Below, piece by piece: positions 35,000 to 47,330 of a DNA stretch of 64,000 nt. Within the stretch, counting starts at the first letter, position 1. Each line of letters opens with the position of its first letter. Origin of the DNA: Nectonema munidae (Eukaryota > Nematomorpha > Nectonematoida > Nectonematidae); contig JAUIRK010000893.1 of the NCBI GenBank assembly GCA_030549495.1, forward strand, positions 62,001-126,000, written 5' to 3'. The translations under genes were made by a program, and so were the position numbers. The notes under the pieces were generated by a model. It worked only from the letters and a program-made list of their open reading frames with translations, ran no database searches and was not told the DNA's origin.

Positions 35000-36539
35000 G
35001 TATATTTCTTTTTATTATCTGCAATTTTTACTCTCACGGAACTTTTTAAGACACTAAGCGTATATTTTATGTCTATTTTATATTTTTATTGCATGTGTTA
35101 CTAGTTCATTACATCAATCTATTAATTCCCAAAATGGGAGCTAGACGACGCTTTGGAATTCTTACGGGGCATTGTAGTAATATTGAATAAAAATTGTTTG
35201 TTGACTGAAACGCTTGTGAATCTTCGATATTTTATATAATAGTTTAAATTTAATTTTTTCTATGAATTAACTTCTATAATAAGAGAAAAATGATTGGTTT
35301 AAAATCCAATTAATCATTCAGACATGGTATAAAAATGAGGTAACTATGAATTGTCCATATGGAAAGGCTTAAATTCAGTGTTATTCCTTTTTTTGAGTAA
35401 ATTGGGATTAGTGGAGTAAATATAAATTTTAAGTCTTTAATCTTCCCCTTCCCGCATTTTTACTATTTTTGGAAAATATAAATTCGCAAAAATAACCTAA
35501 TATTTACTTAACGCCATCTAAGAGCACCTAAAACCTATTTTGTAATCTTTTGCCAAAAATCCATGAGATAATAATAAAGGAATATAAATCGTATAAATGA
35601 AATGCAAATCGAATATAACTCTTGAATTTAGAAATTTTCATTGCCATATAGAATAAATTTCTACAAGTAAAATGAATCTGCATTTGTCCTTCCATAAAAA
35701 GGTTCGTTACCCGAAATATTCGTGGACCGATAAGCTTTTTCTTATTTTAGTGTAAATATCAGCACTGAAATATAAAATGTGAATTATAAATTTCCTATAT
35801 GTAAGATAAATTTATTTTACCAAGAATTAAGAAAGAAACAAACGTTAAAAAATATAGAAAAGGTCCAATTTTGGAGGGCATGCCCGGAGAACAGTTAGTG
35901 AGGAATGTGTTGCCAAAAAATGTTCGTAAACAGATTTGTTCACACAAGAATGTGTTCGTTAACTAAAGTTGCAGTGTAAAAGAGGCTCTAAAATCCTATA
36001 TTCAAAAATTTTTGGTGAGAGTTTGATTGGTATATGTACTCATAGATTTCAAAATTTTCACTTGGAAATCCTTTGCTTTTACATTACCTATATATAAGAA
36101 AGTAGATTAAAAGAATTAAACCATTATATATTTCTTTTAGTGAAAATGGTCATTTTTAATTTTCAAATTTTTTAATTAAATTTTACATTTTATATTAAAT
36201 TTTATTATTACTCTATTAAATTATAAAGGGCGCTTCTTGAAAAAATAATGTCAACGGGTGAGATATTATTTATTCTACATGTTAAAATATCGTGAAAATA
36301 GGAAAATTGTGTCTATAGTTCAATGGCTTATAAAAAAATTTTAAAAATTTTTCAAATAGGTAACAGCAATGAAAATGTAGGTAAAAGGACGCTCTTTAAA
36401 ATAGACATGATTTTAAATTTTTTTAAAAAAATTTCTCGCATAAAGTTTTATTTCAAAATTAAAAATTTGTAAATTTTGACACAAAAATTCAGAAAAATGG
36501 TTAAAAGTAAAAAAATATACTTACATTCTAAAATATAAA

Positions 36540-36631
36540 AAGATCATTTTTGAACTTAAAAAAGACAATTTTGAATTTAAAAAAGATAATTTTCAATTTG
36601 AAAAAGACAGGTTTGAACTAAAAATGGTATA
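36540..36631 (+). repeat. Right end of a TATACC-family element with 21-bp units
   Basis: Four 21-bp-spaced units of the type AATTTTGAATTTAAAAAAGA lead to GAACTAAAAATGGTATA (ends about 36631). This is the same terminal layout as the right arm of the foldback element at 38215. No left partner was found. Confidence 0.65.
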
Positions 36632-36910
36632 TAAATATAAAGGCTTATTTTTATTAAAGGACTCTATCTAAATGCCAAGTACTTTCTTCTTTTGTATAAT
36701 GCTTATATAGTTTATCAAATAGCAACATTTTAACTTAAATATAAATGGCAGTAAAATAATGAATTCATGCTTTCTGGTGAAAAAGATTTTCTTTGATATA
36801 CAACTTATGTTTTTTTATCTTTAGATTTACCTTTAAATAACGGATTAAATTATTTCAAAACTCGAAAATCGGTTTGTTTGTCTCTCTGACATTTTTACTC
36901 CCATGAAAAA

Positions 36911-36951
36911 TAAAACGCCAGTTTTTTCTAGATTCGATAACTGGCGTTTTA
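36911..36951. repeat. Perfect 13-bp hairpin
   Basis: TAAAACGCCAGTT and AACTGGCGTTTTA pair perfectly around a 15-nt spacer. It stands alone 110 bp before the foldback element and is not explained by any other feature. Confidence 0.8.
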
Positions 36952-37063
36952 GGAGACCACATAGGCCATTAATGTTGATGAATTATTGAATGATTTTGAA
37001 ATTTTATATATGCTTTCTCCCTTCTTGAGGAAATTGTCCAAACTATAAACACTTCATTATATA

Positions 37064-38215
37064 TACCATTTTTAGTTCTAAACGGTCTTTTTTAAATTCT
37101 AAAGTGTCTTTTTTAAATTCTAAACTGTCTTTTTCAAATTCTAAACTATCTTTTTCAAATTCGAAAGTGTCTTTTTTTAATTCTAAAGTGTCTTTTTTAA
37201 ATTCTAAAGTGTCTTTTTTGATTTTACTTTTCTGAATAAGCTTTGAAGTCTTGTTTCTTAATAAATGCGCGTAATATTATGTGCGATTGTCAGGTTCTGT
37301 AGACGTGTTAAAGTTACACTGATAATTATCTAATTCTCCGCCTCTATTTCAAGTCCTTTTTAATTCGATGCAACTAGCAGTTCATTCATAGACAAGTTTT
37401 TAACTCTTTAATTTTTCCCTTCTGCATAGATTGTTTTTATATTATATAATAACATAGAATTAAAAGTATTTTTAGTTTGTATCGAAAGTTTCAACTAAGC
37501 AAAAAAGTGAATTTTAAAACTTAGTTTCGAAAAACGTTTTACATCCAATTTAATATCCATTATATAATCAAAAAAAGTGTTCACACAAACTTCTTTATTA
37601 TCATCATTCAAGTAATTTAAAGCAAAAAACAGCGAGGAATGCAAAAGCTACATTACACATGCACTACGTAACATACAAAAAGGGCTGGGAGTTTCTATTT
37701 CTTCATAAAATGTGATATATTGTTTTTGCTTTAAATTACTTGAATGATAATAAAGAAGTTTGTGTGAACGTTTTTCGAAACTAAGTTTTAAAATTCACTT
37801 TTTTGCTTAATTGAAACTTACGATACAAACTAAAAAAAAATTAATTCTATGTTACTATAATATAAAAACAATCTATGCAGAAGGCAAAAATTGAAGAGTT
37901 AAAAATTTGTCTATAAATGAACTGCTATTTGCATCGAATTAAAATAGAGGCGGAGAATTAGAAAATTATCAGTGTATCTTTCAGGTTTCAACACTTCTAA
38001 CAGAACCTGACAATCGCATATAATATTACGCGCATTTATTAAGAAAGAAGACTTCAAAGCTTATTCAGAAAAGTAAAATCAAAAAAGACACCTTAGAATT
38101 TAAAAAAGACACTTTAGAATTTAAAAAAGACACTTTCAAATTTGAAAAAGACACTTTAATAATTAAAAAAGACACTTTAGAATTTAAAAAAGACCGTTTA
38201 GAACTAAAAATGGTA
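37064..38215. mobile_element. Foldback element with 21-bp subterminal arrays
   Basis: The left arm 37064-37631 is repeated inverted at 37721-38215 around an 89-bp centre. The outer ends read TACCATTTTTAGTTCTAAAC, preceded by TA on both sides. Next to each end is a tandem array of 21-bp units (TCTAAAGTGTCTTTTTTAAAT type): about seven on the left and about six on the right. The left arm also has some 50 bp near the centre that the right arm lacks. No coding frame was seen. The arrangement resembles foldback-type DNA elements, but the superfamily is unknown. Confidence 0.9.
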
Positions 38216-38995
38216 TATTCTATCCAATCAAAAATTCAAACACATAGGCAATCACTAAAACACACTCTTACACACAGGTGCGAGCACATACACTCACTAG
38301 AGCTTGCTTCAGGCAAACTTGGCAATTCCGAGGCTTGATCATTTCTTTTATTACTTAAATTGTTGAAATTTTTTATTTTTTCCTGTTTGAACCTGAGTAA
38401 AACCTTGATTTTGCTTCTGCAAATGGCTCTTTCCTTTCAAGTGTTTGGTATTGATTTAATTGTCTAGGGTTCGATTCTAGATGGCAATAATAGGAGATTT
38501 TATTATCCTCTAGACTGCTATATCAACAATTAAAAAACCTAAAATCGACACAGTTTTCAAATACCTTATTTTTGATAGTTACATGTCTAAAAAATTGTAT
38601 TTCATTTAAAAAATTGACAGTATAATACTGTCAAATCATAATAATTTCGAACTATCACACTGTCAGAGATAAGAAACTCGCACACACATACAAATCTGCT
38701 CTTGATCAAGCGACCAGTATTAATCCCGCCCATTGATTGTTCCATAAAGGCTCTTTTTAAGCGGCCACTTTTAAAACGCAAACGCAACACCTTATCATTT
38801 CAAAATAAATTTTGTATTTTTTATACTTTAAAATCTTTTTGAATCAATATTTTAATGATAAAAACACTTTTACAATAAATAAAAAATTTCAAAATACTTT
38901 TCTGTCATATCTTTATTTTCTAAATTTTTCAATGTTTTAGTTTTTTCAATTAAAAATTCCGTTTTTTAAAACTTATTTTCTGAAAAGTTAGCTTC

Positions 38996-39400
38996 ATGAA
39001 TTTTTATATTATTCATGTAATAGAATATTTTAATCAAGAATTAAAAAGTGAAAAAAAGTTAACAGAACCGCAATTTCAAAAAACACAAATAAACTATTTA
39101 AAAAAAAAAGATGTTATAGTAACATGCCGTTTATTCAAGGAAGAGATCTTAAGTTTGCAATGGATAATAGATTCTTTAAAGAAGTCAAAAGGATGTCTAG
39201 AACCATTTCAATTAAGAAATAGCATAAATTTTGAAGTGCGCTCTGGTGAACGAGGGACATGGAGCCTAAGTATTTTAAATGATTGGATTTCTAAAATGAA
39301 ATAAAAAGTCAAAAAGGCTCTTTCTAAAATTTATAACATGGATGAAACTCGTTTGTTTTTCTGACATTCATATAAAAAAACACTATAAGAAAGCGTTATA
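38996..39400 (+). pseudogene. Probable pogo/Tc5-like transposase fragment
   Basis: A 102-codon frame (38996-39304) includes LQWIIDSLKKSKGCLEPFQL. It is followed past one stop by KVKKALSKIYNMDETRLFF. The IYNMDETxLFF block is the hallmark around the first catalytic Asp of CENP-B/Jerky/pogo-type transposases (normally IYNMDETGLFF), and residues before it fit the second DNA-binding half. The copy ends where the piggyBac fragment at 39403 begins. It is broken by stops after 39301 and near 39361. Confidence 0.6.
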
Positions 39401-39402
39401 CT

Positions 39403-39775
39403 TGTCAATTATCTTTCGACGTCATATGCAGAACGCCATCACATTTTCTTTATACAACGGAAATTTTGGAATCATTTACAAAACATACTCTTAGTGACAT
39501 ATTTTTTTTATCACTTTCAAGAACTTTCAGATGCATTGAACAATTTCCTAATCGATTCATTTCGCATTGTGCTCGTATTCCTAAGAAATACAGGTATAGC
39601 AAAGAAGTAAAAAGGTTATCAAAAAACAAGCTTGATTCTTTTAGATGTTTTTCCACCTAATTTTTTCACTACGCAAGATCCAAGAGTCAGTTCTTTTGTC
39701 ACTATGCATTGAAGAAACAGTGTAGTATTGATCGTTTATAAAAATGAGCGATAAATCGCCCTCCTTCTTTTCTAA
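39403..39775 (-). pseudogene. piggyBac transposase fragment, duplicated block copy 1
   Basis: The minus-strand frame has EKHLKESSLFFDNLFTSLLY, then GIRAQCEMNRLGNCSM. This matches the piggyBac second-Asp block (LYFDNFFTS) and the following GI.A.GT.R.NR.G segment, and a stop follows SKISVV. The whole 373 bp is almost identical to 44218-44592. It adjoins the pogo-like fragment on its left side. Confidence 0.8.
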
Positions 39776-39779
39776 TATA

Positions 39780-42700
39780 TTTAAATATATAACAGTTGGA
39801 GGTAAAAAAATTTAAAAAAAATGTTACTTTGTTAGAATACCTGAATGGAGAAAAAATTTAACCATTTATCATTCGAAAGTCAAAAATTCTAGTTGTCTTA
39901 AAAAGTTATTTCAAAAGAAGCCAATGGATCAATGTAAAATCAAATCATTGAAATTAACATTTAGTAAAAGGCAATTAGACAAGTGATTGAAAGACAAAAA
40001 CTAAATTTTTAAGTGAAATAATTGAAAATATAACGTAATTAAAAACTTTTTTTGGATAACAAAACGTTGAAATGAATTTGTCCGAACTATGCTATTTAAA
40101 AAATTTTCAAACGTCTAGTTCAAATCAATATCTAATGAAGCTATAAAAAAAATATAACAAGTGAAAATTTTACTATTGACCTAATTGTAAATGTAGTAAT
40201 GGCCAAGAAAAATATCTGGTAAACATTATTAAATATTAAATAAAACTGACGAAAGCTAGAAATTTGCGATATAAATGACATAAATTTGCAAAAACGACTA
40301 AAATTTTGTATGTGATGGCCAGGAAAGAGAAAATGAAGGGAATGTTGAAAGAGAAAAAAGTTGAAAAGCTAAGAGACTAAAAATGGTATTTTAAAATCGG
40401 AAAAAAATATAAATTAACTTTCATCCTAACCATTTTTTGATTGAGACGATGGTTTGAATAATACTCGCATCATTGTTTGAGAGAGGATATGATGCCTTGA
40501 ATTTAGTGAAACGTTTGCATCTCTCCCTCTCCTCTCTATTGGATAAAGAAATTATTTTGTTCAGATGGAAATGTGAGATTGCGGGCGCCAGATCAAAGTT
40601 GATCAAGATACTTTAACTAGCCTAGAATCGAGTATATGCGTGTACTACATGCACTATTCCTCCGCACGAACTAAATGATATTTGCATTTTGTATCATTTG
40701 ATCATCTTCTTTGTCGTCCATTCTTTTTGTCTACTCAACCAAGTTGAGAACGAAAGTATGAATTTCAAACATTGATACATATACATATTACATATACATA
40801 CATATTCACAATATATTGGAATCACATACAAATAATTTATATCAGTCATGCTACTCAATACGACAGCATCATCCTTTGTTATTTGCGAAAGTGAATCTAT
40901 GAGACGCGCATATTGATTGATTTACAGTTCTACAAAGTATCTTTCAAACGGTCTCAACTTTGTTCTTTCCCAATTTCGCAGATTGAGCTCGCAATTGACG
41001 ATTTAATTAATATCTTACTCAAGTGTTGGATGTATATAGATTTTATAGATATATACGTGTGCAAATTATGTATCTAAGATTTTCATTGCCAACATTTACC
41101 CATTTCTCTAAATATTGTTGTAAAATTTTGGATGGTTATTTGAGAATGGTTTATTAAAACTTTATATAGTGGTTTAGCTGTAAAGTGTGTAAACACGAGG
41201 TGAAATATATAGAATACGCTTTCCTAAACAACTTTTGGAAAGTGAGGTTTAAATTTGAGAGCATCTTGAATAGTAATGCCTAAATCGTCAATTTGCTGAG
41301 CCCGCGTTACCATATGAACAGAAATGTAGTAAATGTTGGAACCAATTAGGAAACTAAATTAGATGAACACACAGTACAAATAAAAAATGAAATGAAAGTA
41401 TAGATTTCATACTATACTAGTATTCACAATCCTACAACAAGTTAAAAAAAATGAGGTCAAATTATTTCCAGACAGCATTCTTGTTACTAAAACTGGATTT
41501 TATGCCAGGATTAATAAATTAACTTAACGTTATCCAAAATACTGAAACTTTCATAATAACAGAGAATTTTTTAGATGACACTTTGCTCGATTAGCTTTTC
41601 AAATGTGTACCAAGAGAATACGCATCGAAAGTTGCTATCACTCTTTGATCCATGCGAAGTTGGGTTTGGAAATAGTTAGAAATAGGATTTTAATTTATTT
41701 TATGATATTTTGAAAAGTTTTGGAGGGTTTTGGGGTGTATCACAATTAAATTTTTATTGATGATATATTATAGCAATTAAATTTATTATCTACTTCTGCG
41801 CCTCTTCGTACGCCACTGGATCTGATGCAATTTGCTTTTTCATCTTTTGATAAAAGATTTGAACCTTTTTTGTAAAATTGTGAATATTTTCAGGTTTTTT
41901 GAAGCAACCAAGACAGTCATTGTTGAAAAGGATCCTTTTTTGATATATTTGCTTTTATTGATTAACTTTAAAGAGGAAAATAGCATTTGATTTAATGTCA
42001 AGTTGTCTCTCTGGAAAGAACAATTGTTCGGCTTATTCATTTATCGTTGTTCTTAAGAAGATTTTCATTTCCAAAAACAAACAATTAAAATTTTTTCCCC
42101 GTATCCATGTTGCATTTAAAGACTCTGAATTTTTAAATTCTAACTAAACTGTGTTCATTGTCGGTTGAAGACTTCATCTCCTATTTCATCGAAAGATCTT
42201 TATCAATTGTAACGTTTTCATGTTACTTTATATTATTTCACATCTTTTTAACCTTATAACTCTTAACTTTTTCATATTATTACGTTGGTTTCTTGCATTC
42301 AATTATTTTAATGACATTCTATAAAGTAAATTTTATGAAAATATAAAGAGATGAATAAATATCTTAAATATTGTTCTCTAAATTAATTTAGCTTAAATCT
42401 GTCTCTTTTAATAATTAAAATGAAATATCACATTTCTTTGAGATTGATGTAAAAGCTAAATTTTATTAAAGGATTTGAAAAAGAAAAATCAACATGTAAT
42501 CCGCCATTACATATATTTTGCATTACTTTCTAAGCTGCTTCGTACATATGGCATAACTTATTTTGCTGAGGTTATAACATGTTATCCTATTAAGCTATTT
42601 TATTCAATAATTGCTATCCCTCTTTTCTAAGGTGGAATTCCTATTTTTGAAATTTCATACAAATTTAAAGGACACTTCACAGCATATTTGTAATAATCAC

Positions 42701-43599
42701 GATTGGAAAGTTCATCTTATTTAAGTATGGGATTTGTGTATTACATGTCAAAAAAATAAGTAATAAATCTTCAATATTTATCTTGATTCTATATATACTT
42801 TCCAATTGATTTCAGTCTCTAATGTGCACTATGTGATAATTGTATTGATAAAAACAAAGCAGAACGAATATATACGAGTTTTACTTTAAATTGGTTCTTT
42901 TCCACCTTCCCGTTAACGACCAGAATAATCAGACGATATCTAATGTAAAGCAGAAGATTTGTATTAAAGAGCTTTGATAAACACAGACGATTTTATTTTT
43001 GTAAAGTCGACTATAGTCGACTCTGGGCGTTAACGCTTTAAATTCGACTATTTTATTTTCCAATTAAAATGTGTTTTTTATTCAATGTGTGCTTTTAGTT
43101 TAATTTTTTAAGTTTTTTATGTTTTTTTTTTCAAAAAATTTTGGAGGAAATTTAATTCAGAATCAATCATTCCAGATATTATTGACTTGCTTGAATGGTT
43201 TTTTAATTCTTCGTTTGAAATTTAGATTCTTGTTAGTTTCAGCCGCATTATTAGTATTATGAATGAATTAGCAAAACATTCTTTGTACTTGGGAGAAAAA
43301 AAATTTATGATGATAATAAAAGTAATCTCGCGATTGTATTTCACTTAAAATGCAGTTGTTTCAATTTTTGAAGAAAATAATTATATTTTTTTATTCTTCT
43401 TTCCCACCAAAAATTATGATGATAGTAAAAATTTCTTAAGATTCATTGAAAAATGGGCAAAAATAAGCTTGAATAAAATTTACAAATGAACATTTTGATC
43501 ATATGAATGTCTTGTTGAAGCAATAATAATGTTATTCAGTATATACCTGAAATAGTTGAGCAATCAAAACGTATATGATTGAATTAACACCATCACTAA
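39780..43599. other. Intronic stretch without recognised gene
   Basis: It holds a possible TATACC-family right end near 40378-40390 (GACTAAAAATGGTA), an ACATAT-rich simple repeat at 40776-40812 and a single MITE-like end (41797-41819, TACGCCACTG reading outward). Nothing else was recognised. Confidence 0.4.
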
Positions 43600-43603
43600 T
43601 TAA

Positions 43604-43733
43604 CCCTTTTGTCACGAGTGTATCATATATGATACATAAACAATTTTACATTTGTCTGCTTTTTTAAAAAGTTTTGTATATGAATCTCTGCTTTTTAATA
43701 AATATCGTCTGATTTTTCTGGTCACGAAAGTGT
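43604..43733. mobile_element. piggyBac-type MITE, CGTCTG family, divergent copy
   Basis: It is flanked by TTAA at 43600-43603 and 43734-43737. It starts CCCTTTTGTCACGA, and the inverted right end reads CACTTTCGTGACC. The palindrome TATCATATATGATA lies just inside the left end. The right half (TGTCTGCTTTTTT, ATATCGTCTGAT) matches the copies at 31359 and 45321. Confidence 0.85.
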
Positions 43734-44217
43734 TTAAATGAGAAAGAATTCTTTTCTCTATTCAAAACTGACAGAATTTTTGCTGTACTTTTGACATTTT
43801 AGAAAGCATTTTCTCATTAATAAAAAACAAACTTAAAAAATACTAACGAAGTGTTTACCATTTTATCTCTAGTATTGTAGTTCTTAACTGGAAGAATTCT
43901 CCTCTTGGTTGAATTTAACATATCCTAGAGGGGAAGGAAAAATATGAAAGTACAAAGTGACAGATCCTAACTGAAGAGATCAGAAAAGATTAAACTATGA
44001 AATAAATAGCATTTTATGGTTATTAGATGTGTATAACCCGAACTATAAAAATATTCTATGTAAGGGTATTAAGATTGTGTACAGTATTCTGGACAGAACA
44101 CTGATAAGGAAGAAATACAAAGATTTCGGTAATATATTAGGATTATTTTGAATGTAAACCTTGACAAAAAAATTTCAACTGGGAGAGTAGAAAGGTTTAG
44201 AACCACTGCTAAATTCA

Positions 44218-44592
44218 TGTCAATTATCTTTCGACGTCATATGCAGAACGCCATCACATTTTCTTTATACAACGGAAATTTTGGAATTATTTGCAAAACA
44301 TACTCTTAGTGACATATATTTTTTTTATCACTTTCAAGAACTTTCAGATGCATTGAACAATTTCCTAATCGATTCATTTCGCATTGTGCTCGTATTCCTA
44401 AGAAATACAGGTATAGCAAAGAAGTAAAAAGGTTATCAAAAAACAAGCTTGATTCTTTTAGATGTTTTTCCACTAATTTTTTCACTACGCAAGATCCAAG
44501 AGTCAGTTCTTTTGTCACTATGCTTTGAAGAAACAGTGTAGTATTGATCGTTTATAAAAATGAGCGATAAATCTCCCTCCTTCTTTTCTAAA
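44218..44592 (-). pseudogene. piggyBac transposase fragment, duplicated block copy 2
   Basis: It is nearly identical to 39403-39775 in the same orientation. Here the frame extends further upstream: LGSCVVKKLVEKHLKESS leads into FFDNLFTSLLY, the usual context of the piggyBac second catalytic Asp. The match to copy 1 stops at about 44592. A frame 44703-44518 beyond it (KPLHELSVIGDSVLDAALIC) is unique to this copy and unidentified. Confidence 0.8.
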
Positions 44593-45320
44593 TGCCGTAA
44601 GAGTCAGGCAATGATTAATGCACTTTTCACAAATCAGAGCTGCGTCCAACACACTGTCGCCAATTACAGATAACTCGTGCAAAGGCTTTGCTGAAGAGCT
44701 CACACTCTTTTTTAATTAGAAATATCATTTTAACTTGAGTAAATGCGATTAAAGCAACTCACGTCTCCTATTTCCTGTAAATGATTCCACGCCTACCTAC
44801 TGGTCAAACTTCTAAACAAGTTATAAGTTTTAAAAAAAAATTTTCACAATTTTCTTCCGATCAAAATTCGGATTGAGGTGAAGCTTAATTATGAAAATAA
44901 TCTTGTTTTTTTGTATCATTAAAATCTTCAAATGACAGACAAATTGAATAATTTTCATCTTCCTAACAAGGGTTTATAAATTACATAGAAAAGCTTAAGC
45001 TTCGATAATCATATAGGCATACCATAACGTATACAGAGGTAATCTCCCTTCAGTTTAGCCAGTTTTTTCAAAAAATAAAACCCATCAGTATTAAAGCCAG
45101 AAGTCAATATCTACAAATGGGTGAAATAGCTCCACTCAGTATAACACTTCTCCCATTCCTATTAACATATTCGTGTGAGACTGTTTCTTTACATGCTGAC
45201 GTAATCTTTTATGAATTTTAATCTAAACTCCAAACAGGAGGTAGAAACTTGATCCCTTTTTTATTAAAATTAATTTAGTTTCCTATAAGGTTTTTTGGGT
45301 TATGCTAAAACCGGCTTTAA

Positions 45321-45447
45321 CCCATTTACGAGCAATGTTCCTATTTTGGAACATAAGTAATTTCATCCTCGTCTGCTTTTTTCAATGACTTTGAATATAG
45401 TCTGCGTTTTTTTTAGATATCGTCTGCTTTGCTTGGTCTTAAATGGG
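45321..45447. mobile_element. piggyBac-type MITE, CGTCTG family, copy 2 (best preserved)
   Basis: TTAA duplications at 45317-45320 and 45448-45451 flank a 127-bp unit with perfect ends CCCATTTA / TAAATGGG. The palindrome GTTCCTATTTTGGAAC lies inside the left end. It is closely similar to 31359-31487. Confidence 0.93.
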
Positions 45448-46819
45448 TTAAAAGCATTTTTAGTAGGTAAAGCACTTGTTATTTAACTATAAGCACTTGT
45501 TTACTGAACTTATTATTTACCAGAGTAAAACTAACTTTTTAATGTTATTAACCTCTTTATAGTACATATTTACATGAAAATTTAAGTTTAGCATCTGTTC
45601 CAACTTTAGTTTTATGCCTAAAAATATTACATCTGAAAAGTGGAATTATTTCAAGGATATAATGATGTATTTTGATACGTTTATCATTAACCCATTTCTT
45701 GTTTGTAGACACGAGTTATACCATTTCTACTTACCCTTTTTCACTTTAACTCTTTGAAAACATTGATTTTCGAAAAGTTATCTTTTGCTTATATGTTTGA
45801 ATAAATTTTCTTATAACTTAAATCAGACTAATTTTATTTTGTTACTACCGTGTCTAAAGAGTGTGAGTTATTTTTCACTCCAAGCCTGCTTTTTCATTTT
45901 CACTTTCACTATAAATTGGCTACTGTAATTATATATATAAACACTTGAAAAATTAAGCTAACGATTTTTCGAAAAACTAGTTCTGAAAGAAAAGAGACGA
46001 TTTATTTACCAAAATCCTGAGATTGGAAAAGCTTAAATGTAATCTATTTGCTTATTCCAAATACTTAACTCTGCTTCACAAGAAAAAAACAAAAGCTTGT
46101 GAATTTGTTCTTAGAAAAATAAAAAGGGCAGCTATCTCCTTAATCTATTCAGGTATTGTTTTTCAAAAAAATTTTAATATCTGATTTTCTTTTTACGTTC
46201 TATATTTTGTGGTTCTTGAAATATTTATGTTTGAACTTTGCCACTTAAAAGACATCATTCTAAATTTATACTGTTTTAATTTATATATACTGAATCAGGT
46301 TGAAAAGTTTTTTGTAAAGGAAAAGACAAGTGCAAGCATACTTTGACGCAACTCAATCATTTTGACGATATAAAAGTTATTATGAATGAAGCTATAAACT
46401 CTTTAATGATCATGGATTTGAATTATTTCATCAACAGATGTTCGTTAATTCAAATGTTGAATTGAATGGAACAAATTTTGATTCATAACATAATTATTTT
46501 TAATTTTAATGAATATTTTTGAATTTTTGTTTGTACAAAATACTGTTGTAATTTTTTTTAAAAATAAGCTTGGCTATATTGAAAAAAACCTTGATTTCTA
46601 AACATTAAGATACATGTAAAAAATTTATTCAAGTCGAAAAAGTAATTTTTTATGACAAAAATTTAAGCTTTAAAAAAAAATTGAGTCCATAAGCTTTTGC
46701 AGACTTGGGAGTAAGTAGAATCGATTGAGTTAAGAATAGCAAATACATTATTAAATTAGAAACAAAACTTATACTATAATGTGTGGTTCACATTGATAGG
46801 CAACATCATATGGCTGAAT

Positions 46820-46974
46820 CAGTGGCGTAGCCAAAAAATGGAAGTTGGTGGGGGGCATGCAAGGAATTTAGAGGGGCAAGCATATTGGAAATAAAATTAT
46901 TTGGGGGGGGGGCAGAAAAGGTATTTGGGAGGGGGGCACTGCCCCCTTGCCCCCCCCTTCTGGCTACGCCACTG
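46820..46974. mobile_element. hAT-type MITE, 155 bp
   Basis: CAGTGGCGTAGCC and GGCTACGCCACTG are perfect terminal inverted repeats around a G-rich/C-rich interior. The flanks GGCTGAAT and AGCTGAAC agree at six of eight positions, consistent with an aged 8-bp target duplication. Confidence 0.87.
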
Positions 46975-47209
46975 AGCTGAACATAATGCATAGTAATATA
47001 AAAGAGAAAAATAATACATAAATATAAAAAAACAATAAAAAAATAAAATATAGAAAAAAAAGAACACTTATTTGAAAGTTTTTTAAGATTAATCTTTTAC
47101 TTACTTTTTCAATGTAGTTTTATATGCCACCGCTAACATTTTTTTCCTTAACAATCTTTTGATCATTGAAATTTATTTATTCAAATTAATTCATTATAAA
47201 TCTAGAGGT

Positions 47210-47330
47210 TGTGTTGTTCTCTCGTTCGGAGGGGGGGGGTTCGGGGTCTCAAAATCGGCCCTTTAATTTGGAAATTGATTGATGGAAGGGGGGAAAAAAA
47301 AAAAAAAAAAAAAAAAAAGAAAAAAAAATC
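47210..47330. repeat. Insertion with A-tail inside the Tc1 left arm
   Basis: About 115 bp interrupts the homology of the left arm to the right arm. It contains GGAGGGGGGGGTTCGGGG and ends in a run of A of about 30 with few interruptions, which suggests a short retroposed sequence. Its source was not recognised. Confidence 0.5.

Noticed and set aside
38425-38500. Possible tRNA gene: a T-arm-like CTAGGGTTCGATTCTAG at about 38465-38481
   Set aside because: The T-arm stem and loop fit, but no matching acceptor stem, D-arm or anticodon arm could be drawn upstream. At most it is a SINE or tRNA relic.
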